A stretch of 64,000 nucleotides of DNA from Clostridia bacterium (GTDB lineage Bacteria; Bacillota; Clostridia; Acetivibrionales; STF1-152), in assembly GCA_028280575.1 (NCBI GenBank), contig JANQLN010000092.1:1-64000 (forward strand), read 5' to 3'. A model generated the notes under the pieces. That model had not been told where the DNA came from. It searched no databases and saw nothing but the letters and a program-made list of their open reading frames with translations. The translations under genes and the position numbers were made by a program. Shown here piece by piece: positions 53,409-62,458 of this stretch. The number at the start of each line of letters is the position of its first letter. Position 1 is the stretch's first letter.

Positions 53409-53497
53409 AAGGGATTTGCGTCGAAATTGAGCAGAATATACTTCTCATTTGCAGTGAGTTGCATCCACTTGCTTATGAGTTGCAAGGGAGTAAAACT

Positions 53498-56338
53498 ATG
53501 ACAAAACTTTGTTTTGGGACATTTTCACAGGTTCTCCGTTTGTGCAAATTAGAGAATGTTACAGATCGTATACTTGTTGGGACGATGACACGGACGGTAG
53601 ACCCAACTTGCCAATACATACACAAAGACAATGCATCAGCCGTTTCGCGACTGTTTAGTTGTACTGGGAATCTTTCGAATGGAAATATTACAGACAGTGG
53701 AAGTGCTGCAGTAAAGAAACCTGGGGAAAGTATCAGCAATGTTGTTAATGCTTCCCAGAAAGCCAATAAAGAGGATGTAGTTCAAGAGTTCCGTAAAAAT
53801 GTGATTCCTTTATTAGATGAAGACAAAAAAGAGCTGATCGTTCTCGCGCTGCTTGATATTATTGAAAAAGATGATGTCCTTGATGATGACAAGAAACTAA
53901 GCTTTGAAAAATATATTGGACAAACAAAAAACGCCCTGCTTTCACAGGGCGATTTTGCGTTGGATGAATTTTTAGCTGGTATCTTTCTTTATACTGTTGC
54001 GGCTGGAGTGATGAATACTGTAGGGAAGGGACCCGTGAAGCAAATAACTCCTGACTATATAAATGGGTTAAAGAATACAAAAAGAGTTAATGTCGTTGAC
54101 CAAGCTACTAGAGAACTTGAAGTTCCTTCAGATATAAAAGTGCCTGGAGAAACCTATCTTGCCAAGTCACATAATTCTTTTGATCAGCAAGTTGATGACT
54201 TAGAAAATACAATGCAACTTATAGTAGATAGTTTAGGTAAGAGTGCTACGAGAAAAATTAACAAAGATGATTGGGAATCTTTTTATAACGCTCTTTTTGA
54301 AACTGTCCGTTTAGGACGGTTACAAAGTAATGCCACGGGAGAGTTAAAAACCTTTATTGATAACATCACAAGTCTCTATAAAGATTGGGAAGAGGTTATG
54401 ATAAGAAGTCGTTCAAATCTATCTGTTGATAATGCCAGTGATGTATTTGGCAAAATAGTAAAAGAAGTGGACTGTTATATTACATTTAGAGGGATTCTAG
54501 TGAGTTCAGAATCTGACTCACCTCAAGAAGTGACTAAACAAAACTTTAAAGCGTACCTTCAAAGTGCGAAAGATAAATATAGCTCTATTAAGACATTACT
54601 TTATAACGACCAGCCTAAGCCTTTTTATGATTTCTACGTGTGCAATGATATTGAACGACGAATTCCTGTACATGGAAGATTCGGTACATCATACAAGTTG
54701 TCTACAATAGGAAATGTAACAATTAATAGTCTTTCAAAATGCTCTCGTTTTGTAATTCTTGCAGGAACGGGCGGACTTGGTAAATCGATGATGATGCGGC
54801 ACCTGTTGTTAAATTCCGTGGATAATTATGAAGAGATGCATATGATCCCTGTTTTCATACCACTCAAAGATTTTGATGAGATGTTTGACACTTTATTTGA
54901 CTACGCTTATTCAAAGGTTACGAGCCTTAGCAGTGAAATCACAGAGGATCAATTTGATGAAGCATTGAATAAAGGTAAGTGTTTGTTGTTATTTGACGGA
55001 TTAGATGAAATAGGGTCATCAAGTGCAAAGCGATTTGAACGTGATTTGGAATACTTTACCGACATGTATCCTAACAATTTTTTTGTGATTTCTTCACGCC
55101 CCTATCAGTCCTTTGTTTCATATTCGCGGTTTACTGTTCTGCAATTGAAACCTTTTTCAAAGAAGCAGGCTTTAATGCTGGTTGATAACTTAGAATTCAG
55201 GCCTGATGAACCAATTATTAAAGAAAAGTTTCGAACGGAATTGGACAATAACTTACATCGAACTCATAGAGCATTTATTGAAAATCCACTTTTGTTAACT
55301 ATTATGTTGATTACATTTGAGCAGTATGCAGAGGTGCCTTCAAAAATGCATGTGTTTTATAGAGAGGCATTCGGTGCTTTAGCCGTAAAACATGATGCTA
55401 GTAAAGGTGCCTATAAACGAATATTAAAGACTGGATTAAGTGCAGATAGATTTGCTGATTATTTCGCTGAAATCTGTTCACGTTCATATCATGACGAGAA
55501 ATTTGAGTTAACAGAGGAGGAGTTTGCGAAATACTACTATGTTTTAAAAGAGAGAGAAAAGTCAGGTGATAGTACTACTATTGCAAGTGATTATGTGTAT
55601 GATCTATGCTCCAACATGTGCCTGATGTATTTTGAAAGTGGGAAATATCATTTTACACACAGATCCTTTCAAGAGTATTTTTGTGCACTATATTTCTCAA
55701 AACAAAAGGACAAGACGCTAGAAAGTATCGGGAACTTTTTTGAAAATAGGCGTAGTCGTATGTTTGGAGATAAGACTTTCAACATGCTTTACGATATGAT
55801 CCCTGATAAAGTGGAAGAATATATATTTCTCCCTTTTTTAACTAAGCTTTATGAAGAATGTGATCGTGAAGAGGGTTACTGGACATTCCTAGAAAAGCTG
55901 TATCCTACTCTGAGATATGAAAATGGGGAAACAGATGAATATGTATCTAATTCATCGGAATCTTACTTGTTTGATTTCATTCAACAAATTAATCGTCTAT
56001 GGTTTCTAAGATGTGAAAATTTTCCACATTACGATTCCATAGTTTCAAATGAGTATGTCTATGTGATAGATGAAAACGAGAGCGAAACCCTCGTTAATGC
56101 TGAAGATGTGGATTCGGATTATAAGTATGAATACGGAGATCCTAATGTAGTCGGTTGGGTATATGAGATTGATGTTGAAGAAGTACGTAGAAATCCATTG
56201 GAATACTCAGAACTAATAAATCGCCTAGATGATGATGAGTTTGATGCTAAGAAATGCTATGTGCAGATGAGAGAATATCTTAGAGAACTTCAGGTAAAGC
56301 AAAGGCCAACCGGTGATAGTCTCTTTGATTTGTTTTAG
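53498..56338 (+). CDS. NACHT-domain STAND ATPase, probable anti-phage sensor
   Basis: A 946-residue NACHT protein, kin to eukaryotic NLRs and to bacterial bNACHT defence ATPases. Layout: an N-terminal region of about 420 residues with no recognisable catalytic domain, opening with a possible separate module (KLCFGTFSQVLRLCKLENV, about 1-60); NACHT ATPase with Walker A GTGGLGKSMMM (about 423-433), Walker B LLLFDGLDE (about 496-504) and sensor SSRPYQSF; and the winged-helix end motif FTHRSFQEYFCALYFS. The C-terminus is acidic and shows no clear LRR/TPR repeats. The start is set at ATG 53498 behind AAGGGAG. It lies beside a type III R-M-like cluster. Confidence 0.85.
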   Translation: MTKLCFGTFSQVLRLCKLENVTDRILVGTMTRTVDPTCQYIHKDNASAVSRLFSCTGNLSNGNITDSGSAAVKKPGESISNVVNASQKANKEDVVQEFRKNVIPLLDEDKKELIVLALLDIIEKDDVLDDDKKLSFEKYIGQTKNALLSQGDFALDEFLAGIFLYTVAAGVMNTVGKGPVKQITPDYINGLKNTKRVNVVDQATRELEVPSDIKVPGETYLAKSHNSFDQQVDDLENTMQLIVDSLGKSATRKINKDDWESFYNALFETVRLGRLQSNATGELKTFIDNITSLYKDWEEVMIRSRSNLSVDNASDVFGKIVKEVDCYITFRGILVSSESDSPQEVTKQNFKAYLQSAKDKYSSIKTLLYNDQPKPFYDFYVCNDIERRIPVHGRFGTSYKLSTIGNVTINSLSKCSRFVILAGTGGLGKSMMMRHLLLNSVDNYEEMHMIPVFIPLKDFDEMFDTLFDYAYSKVTSLSSEITEDQFDEALNKGKCLLLFDGLDEIGSSSAKRFERDLEYFTDMYPNNFFVISSRPYQSFVSYSRFTVLQLKPFSKKQALMLVDNLEFRPDEPIIKEKFRTELDNNLHRTHRAFIENPLLLTIMLITFEQYAEVPSKMHVFYREAFGALAVKHDASKGAYKRILKTGLSADRFADYFAEICSRSYHDEKFELTEEEFAKYYYVLKEREKSGDSTTIASDYVYDLCSNMCLMYFESGKYHFTHRSFQEYFCALYFSKQKDKTLESIGNFFENRRSRMFGDKTFNMLYDMIPDKVEEYIFLPFLTKLYEECDREEGYWTFLEKLYPTLRYENGETDEYVSNSSESYLFDFIQQINRLWFLRCENFPHYDSIVSNEYVYVIDENESETLVNAEDVDSDYKYEYGDPNVVGWVYEIDVEEVRRNPLEYSELINRLDDDEFDAKKCYVQMREYLRELQVKQRPTGDSLFDLF

Positions 56339-56447
56339 AATTGCTATGATCCATAAGAGAGAACAGAACTAATTACTAAAATCTCAGAAATACTAGGAAG
56401 TGAGCATTTATGAAATTACTTGGTTATTCTAATAGGAGGAACGAAAA

Positions 56448-56639
56448 ATGACGAATGAACCTGAAAGATGGTCAAGCCTTGAAAAAATTGCTGAACATCT
56501 CGGTGTAAGCAAGGATACAATCCGAAGTTGGATTAAAAAAGAGGCCATTCCGTATAAGAAGATAGGTAGACAATACAAATTCAAAATATCTGAAGTAGAC
56601 GCTTGGGTGGAGAGTGGAAAAAGTGCGGAGATTGAGTAA
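56448..56639 (+). CDS. Excisionase-family HTH protein
   Basis: A 63-residue winged helix-turn-helix protein of the MerR-like/excisionase fold: WSSLEKIAEHLGVSKDTIRS, WIKKEAIPYKKIGRQYKF, then KISEVDAWVESGK. In mobile elements such proteins act in excision or in transcription of the operon they head. The gene is preceded by AGGAGG and is followed 35 bases later by the helicase gene, so it probably leads or controls the R-M operon. Confidence 0.88.
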   Translation: MTNEPERWSSLEKIAEHLGVSKDTIRSWIKKEAIPYKKIGRQYKFKISEVDAWVESGKSAEIE

Positions 56640-56674
56640 AGATATGTAAATCCGCATAGATAAGGGGGAAAGAT

Positions 56675-59600
56675 ATGCAAGTTCTCGATAATGTGAATAA
56701 AACAGTCAAGGATGATCTGGCCAAAACGGTTTCAAAGGGGGATAAAATTTCAATAGCTGCTGCTTGTTTTTCGATATATGCTTATGAAACTTTAAAAAAG
56801 CAATTGGACAACGTCGAAGAGCTGCGTTTTGTATTCACATCCCCTACATTTCTACAAGAGAAAGCTTCGAGAGAAAAACGGGAATTCTATATTCCGCAGC
56901 TTAATCGAGAGCGTTCTTTGTATGGAACTGAATTTGAAGTAAAGCTACGAAATGAATTGAATCAAAAGGCAATTGCTAAGGAATGTGCTGAGTGGATCAA
57001 AAAGAAAGTCTGCTTTCGTTCTAATGTTACTGGTGGGTCGATAGGAAGCTTTCTGAGCGTAGTCAAGCCAGACGAATCCATAGCTTATTCTCCACTAATC
57101 TCATTTACCACTGCAGATTTGGGGTGTGAACGCGGCAACAATATAATTAGCCTTGTCAATCGTATAGATGCACCCCTTGCTGATGAATATATAAAAATAT
57201 TTGATCAGATTTGGAATGACAAGAATCTTTTACAGGATGTTACGGACCAGGTAATTGATGGCATCACTGCTGCTTATAATGAAAACTCTCCTGAGTTTGT
57301 ATATTTTGTAGCAATTTACAATATTTTTAATGAATTTCTATCTGATATCAGTGAGGACGTGTTACCTAACGAAGCTACTGGATTTAAAGAATCCAAGATT
57401 TGGGGGAAACTCTATGATTTTCAACAGGATGCTACGCTTGCAATCATTAACAAGTTGGAAAATTTTAATGGCTGTATTCTTGCGGACAGCGTTGGTTTAG
57501 GTAAAACTTTTACAGCGCTTGCTGTTATCAAATATTACGAACTGAGAAATCGAAATGTACTTGTATTATGCCCCAAGAAGCTGGGAGATAACTGGCTGAC
57601 ATTTAAAGAGAACTATCTCAATAATCCTATTGCAGCAGATCGATTGAGATATGATGTTCTCTATCACACCGACTTGTCGCGCGAACGTGGAAAATCAGGG
57701 AACATTGATCTGGCTAAAATAAATTGGAGTAATTACGATCTAGTTGTTATTGATGAAAGTCATAATTTCCGTAATGGTGGTGATTATTCAGGGCGTGGCG
57801 AAAATAAACGTGAAAACCGTTATCTGCAATTATTAAATAAAGTAATCAGACAGGGCGTAAAAACCAAAGTGCTTATGCTTTCGGCAACGCCTGTAAATAA
57901 TGGTTTTTTTGACTTAAGACATCAGCTTGAATTAGCATACGAAGGCGATCCTTCACTTATAAATGACAAGCTGGACACTGCAAAGCCAATTGATGTTATA
58001 TTCCGAGGTGCACAAACAGCATTCAATAAATGGAGTAAACTGGACCCCGAAGAACGAACCACACAAAATCTCTTACGGTCACTTGATTTTGATTTCTTTA
58101 CAATGCTTGATAGTGTTACAATAGCTCGTTCAAGAAAGCATATAGAACAATATTATAATATCGAAGCGATAGGGAAATTCCCTGAACGGCTTAAACCACT
58201 TGCGCTACGTCCAAAGCTTACTGATTTATTAAATGCAATTGATTACGATGAAATCTACGATTTATTAATGAAGCTTAATCTTGCTGTGTACATACCGACT
58301 GACTTTTTGCTTGATAGTAAAAGATATAAGTACATTGATTCAAACGTAAACATTGATCGTGCAGGGCGTGAAATAGGGATTCGCAGGTTGATGTCTATTA
58401 ATCTCTTAAAAAGGCTTGAGAGTTCAGTTGTTTCTTTTCGTATTACACTTGATCGTGTTCGGGATATTATAAATGGAACCATTGAAGCTATTGATGCATA
58501 TGAAAAGGGAAATAGAAAAATCCTAAATACTCAAGAAATCGTAGAAACTGACTTTGACGGAGATGACCGAAATACCACTTTCTTTGGAAATAATACTAAG
58601 AAGATTGATATTGATGTAGGGGATATGGACTATGTTACATGGCGGGAAAAGCTATCAGAGGATTCTGAAATACTGCAACTCATATCATCTATGATTCATG
58701 ACATTACCCCGGATCATGATACCAAATTACAAACTCTTATTGATTTGATTGCTGAAAAGATTCAGAATCCTTTTAATGATGGAAATAAAAAAGTGCTTAT
58801 TTTTTCAGCATTCTCTGATACGGTAGATTATTTATATGCTGGGGTAGCACCAATTATTGAAGAACGATTTGGACTCCATACAGCAATGATCACAGGAACA
58901 ACTCAGGGAAGAACCACTGTGAAGCTTCCACGTAAGGACATGAATACAATCCTTACGCTGTTTTCACCTCGGTCCAAAGACAAAGAGCTATTGATGCCGA
59001 ACAAACCAGTAGAAATAGATATTTTAATTGCGACGGATTGTATATCCGAGGGTCAAAACCTGCAGGATTGTGACTATTGTGTGAACTATGATATTCACTG
59101 GAATCCTGTTCGAATTATTCAGCGTTTTGGGCGTGTTGACCGTATTGGCAGTCAAAATGAGACAATCCAGCTTGTGAATTTCTGGCCAAATATTGGACTG
59201 GATAAATATCTTGAGTTAAAAGGCCGTGTAGAAACACGTATGAAAGCCTCTGTTATGACTTCCACAGGTGATGATAATCCCATTGATTCAGATGAACTGG
59301 GGGATTTGGAATATCGTAAAATGCAGCTAGAGCGGCTTCAGAATGAGGTTGTAGATATTGAGGATATGCAGAATGGTGTTTCCATAATGGATCTAGGTTT
59401 AAATGAGTTTAGGCTGGATCTTCTCGATTATGTTAAGACGCATGATAATCTGGACAAAGTACCTTTTGGACTTCACGCAGTAGTGAATGGAAATGAGAGC
59501 GCACCAAAAGGTACAATTTTTATCCTGAAAAATATAAACACGAATATAGACCACCATAATAAAAACCAACTCCATCCATTCTATATGGTATATGTACGGG

Positions 59601-59905
59601 ATGGTTCTGTAGTTCATATTGACCATCTGCAACCGAAAAAGCTTCTTGATGTTTTTAGACAGCTATGTAAGGGAAAATCAGAACCACTGCTTGACCTTTG
59701 CAAACAGTTCAATGATGAAACGAAAGATGGAAGAAATATGAGACATTATTCAGACCTTTTATATTTTGCTGTCAAAGCAATTGTGGATCTCAATGAAGAT
59801 GATTCTATCGATAGCTTCCTATCCGGCAAGCAGATATCCTTAGCAGAGAATACAATTGATGGGTTGGATGATTTCGAATTGGTCTGCTTTGTGAATGTGA
59901 GGTGA
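56675..59905 (+). CDS. SNF2-type helicase with PLD-like N-terminus
   Basis: A 1076-residue putative defence helicase. The N-terminus (about residues 1-160) resembles PLD-like modules but lacks HxKx4D motifs, so it is probably a binding, not cutting, domain. The SNF2 core has Walker A LADSVGLGKTFTAL (about 269-282), DESH box VVIDESHNF (about 357-365), SATPVNN, and the helicase C motifs KVLIFSAFSDT and RIIQRFGRVDRIGS (motif VI). Similar proteins are seen beside type III-like Mod/Res genes. GGGGG precedes the ATG. The DUF4391 gene follows after 10 bases, so they are one operon. Confidence 0.9.
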   Translation: MQVLDNVNKTVKDDLAKTVSKGDKISIAAACFSIYAYETLKKQLDNVEELRFVFTSPTFLQEKASREKREFYIPQLNRERSLYGTEFEVKLRNELNQKAIAKECAEWIKKKVCFRSNVTGGSIGSFLSVVKPDESIAYSPLISFTTADLGCERGNNIISLVNRIDAPLADEYIKIFDQIWNDKNLLQDVTDQVIDGITAAYNENSPEFVYFVAIYNIFNEFLSDISEDVLPNEATGFKESKIWGKLYDFQQDATLAIINKLENFNGCILADSVGLGKTFTALAVIKYYELRNRNVLVLCPKKLGDNWLTFKENYLNNPIAADRLRYDVLYHTDLSRERGKSGNIDLAKINWSNYDLVVIDESHNFRNGGDYSGRGENKRENRYLQLLNKVIRQGVKTKVLMLSATPVNNGFFDLRHQLELAYEGDPSLINDKLDTAKPIDVIFRGAQTAFNKWSKLDPEERTTQNLLRSLDFDFFTMLDSVTIARSRKHIEQYYNIEAIGKFPERLKPLALRPKLTDLLNAIDYDEIYDLLMKLNLAVYIPTDFLLDSKRYKYIDSNVNIDRAGREIGIRRLMSINLLKRLESSVVSFRITLDRVRDIINGTIEAIDAYEKGNRKILNTQEIVETDFDGDDRNTTFFGNNTKKIDIDVGDMDYVTWREKLSEDSEILQLISSMIHDITPDHDTKLQTLIDLIAEKIQNPFNDGNKKVLIFSAFSDTVDYLYAGVAPIIEERFGLHTAMITGTTQGRTTVKLPRKDMNTILTLFSPRSKDKELLMPNKPVEIDILIATDCISEGQNLQDCDYCVNYDIHWNPVRIIQRFGRVDRIGSQNETIQLVNFWPNIGLDKYLELKGRVETRMKASVMTSTGDDNPIDSDELGDLEYRKMQLERLQNEVVDIEDMQNGVSIMDLGLNEFRLDLLDYVKTHDNLDKVPFGLHAVVNGNESAPKGTIFILKNINTNIDHHNKNQLHPFYMVYVRDGSVVHIDHLQPKKLLDVFRQLCKGKSEPLLDLCKQFNDETKDGRNMRHYSDLLYFAVKAIVDLNEDDSIDSFLSGKQISLAENTIDGLDDFELVCFVNVR

Positions 59906-59915
59906 GGGAAGGACA

Positions 59916-60524
59916 ATGTTTGGACTACCTAAATCTACTAAAATAAGTAAGCAATTACCCAAGAAAGCAATATTTCAGAAGTTTAAACCAAGCACCGCTG
60001 ATAGAAAATTATTTGATGAGCAAATAAACCGTCTTTCAATCGTTTCGGAGATATCTCCACAAACGGTCAGTATAGCAGCTAGTGAAGAAGTTACAGCAAT
60101 TTATATTATTTTGGTTCAGATGAAGACGGTGGAGTGTGATAAAAAGAACATCAAACTACTATCAAAGCTCATAGACCAGAATATGCTCTTTGCTTTGCAA
60201 TATGAAGACACTGTAAAGTTTGCTGTATTTTTTGCAGATAGAGTGTTGATGTCTGAAAGTAAACCTATTAGCGAGTGGGTTCTCAAATTAAAAGGTCTTG
60301 ATCTAGAAGCCACATGGGATATGCTCATTGCTGATATTTGTGGAATTGAATCTACAGATGGTAAAGACATAGATGAAATCATTATTCATAATGCATTGAA
60401 AGAGAAACTTAAGAAACAAATTGCTAGACTTGAAAAAAAAGCTATGAATGAAAGGCAGCCTAGACGTAAATGGGATCTGGCTGAACAAATAAAACAGTTG
60501 AAAGAAGAACTAAAAGGAGTGTAA
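59916..60524 (+). CDS. DUF4391-family protein
   Basis: A 202-residue protein whose position and shape fit DUF4391, a family that I recall mainly next to type III-like Mod and SNF2 helicase genes. The N-terminus opens MFGLPKSTKISKQLPKKAIF; the middle has EVTAIYIILVQMKTVECDKK and YEDTVKFAVFFADRV; the C-terminus is a basic coiled coil (KLKKQIARLEKKAMNERQPR). The final A of its TAA is the first base of the mod ATG (overlap TAATG at 60522), indicating translational coupling. Enzymatic role unknown. Confidence 0.75.
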   Translation: MFGLPKSTKISKQLPKKAIFQKFKPSTADRKLFDEQINRLSIVSEISPQTVSIAASEEVTAIYIILVQMKTVECDKKNIKLLSKLIDQNMLFALQYEDTVKFAVFFADRVLMSESKPISEWVLKLKGLDLEATWDMLIADICGIESTDGKDIDEIIIHNALKEKLKKQIARLEKKAMNERQPRRKWDLAEQIKQLKEELKGV

Positions 60525-62458
60525 TGATGGATAAACAAGAGAGATTAACAATGCATACATCGAATCTTGCAGACAATAATTTTAGTGTCCTTGCTAAAAT
60601 GTTTCCCAATGCAGTGACAGAGACAATAACAGGTTATGATGAGGATGGCGAGCCTATAGTTGAAAGAGCGATTGATGCAGATGTACTGGCCCAGGAAATA
60701 AACACACATGTAGTTTCAGGGAAAGAAGAGCGCTATCAGTTTACATGGCCGGATAAGAAAAAATCAGTCCTATTGGCAAATGCACCAATAGCTGCTAATT
60801 TACGTCCTTGTCGTGAGGAAAGTGTTGACTTTGATAAGACTGAGAACCTTTATATAGAAGGTGACAATCTTGATGTATTGAAGTTGCTCAGAGAAACATA
60901 TTTGAATCGAGTGAAAATGATCTATATAGATCCCCCATATAACACAGGAAAAGATTTTGTTTATGAGGATGATTTTGGTGAAGAAACTGGTCAGTTCCTA
61001 CGTCGTGATAATCAATATGATGAGCAAGGCAATCGTCTAACTTCAAACTTTGACAGCAACGGGCGTTTCCATACTGACTGGCTAAACATGATGTATTCAA
61101 GATTGAGAGTTGCGCGGGATTTGTTAACTGATGATGGTGTAATATTTATTAGTATAGATGATAATGAAGTTGAAAATTTGAAAAAGATATGCAACGAGAT
61201 GTTTGGGAAATCTAATTTTGAAGGACATATTCACTGGCGTAGAAGGCATAACCAGCCAAATGATAAAACTAAAATGATAGGTTTAGTAGCAGAGCATATT
61301 CTTGCCTATGCAAAAAATAGTAGATTTCTTAGAGAAAGTGGTGTAGGGAAAATTGATATTACCGGTGATTTCTCAAATCCTGATAATGACCCACGTGGAG
61401 ATTGGGCAAGTAAACCTTAGAAAGTAGGATCGGATCAATCGGGTAGCAGATATATAATTACTACACCAACTGGTATTCAACTAGATGAAGAATGGATGGG
61501 AGAAGAAACGACATATAAGTCTTTGCTTTCTGATGGTAGAATCATTTTTCCGAGAGGTAGAGATGGCATGCCTCGAAAAAAGTATTATCGATCTGAACGC
61601 GAAGAGGAAGGGCAGTGTGCAACAAATTGGTGGACACATGATATGTTTGGACACAATCAAGGAGCTAATGATTGTATTACAAGTCTTTTTGGTGTGAAAA
61701 ATGTTTTTAGCAATCCAAAACCTATAGAACTTATAAGAGGGCTTATTCAAGTAGCTAATGTAAAAGATAATGATATAGTTTTAGATTTTTTCTCTGGTGC
61801 GGCAACAACAGCCCATGCAGTTATGCAAATTAATAATGAAGATAGAAAAAATAGACGCTTTATCATGGTTCAATTACAGGAAAATTTAGATAAAACTATA
61901 TTATCGGCTGATGCTAAAACTAAAAAATCTATAAAAGTGGCCATTGACTTTTTGGACTCGATTAACAAGCCACATTACATTACTGAAATTGGTAAAGAAC
62001 GTATTCGTCGTGCTGGAGCGAAAATAAAAGAAGAAATAGGTTTGACAGCACAAAATCTTGATACGGGATTCCGTGTTCTCAAACTAGATAGCAGTAACAT
62101 GAAAGAAGTTTACTACACACCTGAAGAATATTCACAAACGGGTTTCAATTTGGAAGGATTTATGGATAACATTAAATCTGATCGTTCAGATGAAGATTTA
62201 TTGTTCCAAGTAATGTTAGATCTTGGCATTCCCCTTTCAGCTAAAATTGAACAGGATGGGAAAATATTTAAAGTTAATGATAACTACCTAATTGCTTGCT
62301 TCGATAGAGTTGATACATCTATGATTACTGAAATTGCTCAAAAACAACCTTATTATGCTGTTTTCAGAGATAGCAGCTTTGTAAACGACAGTTCTCTAGT
62401 AAATATTGAACAGATTTTCAACACATACAGTTCAAGTACCATAAGGAGGGTAGTGTAA
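60524..62458 (+). pseudogene. mod: Type III DNA methyltransferase Mod, interrupted by an in-frame amber codon
   Basis: The frame 60524-62458 would encode a 644-codon beta-class N6-adenine methyltransferase, the usual size of type III Mod. The DPPY motif (IYIDPPYNTGKDF, residues 136-139) lies before the stop and the SAM-binding motif DFFSGAATTAHA (from about residue 421) after it, in the order expected of type III Mod. Codon 299 is TAG (61418-61420) and translation would resume in the same frame with KVGSDQSGSRYIITTPTG, which reads like an uninterrupted family member; one G-to-A change (TGG to TAG) would explain it. The product as written lacks SAM binding and is probably inactive. A sequencing error or read-through are alternatives. 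The RBS is AAAAGGAG. Confidence 0.85.

Noticed and set aside
61418-61420. UAG read as pyrrolysine in the methyltransferase
   Set aside because: No pyl genes are visible, the residue is not in a known Pyl protein family, and a TGG-to-TAG change explains it simply.
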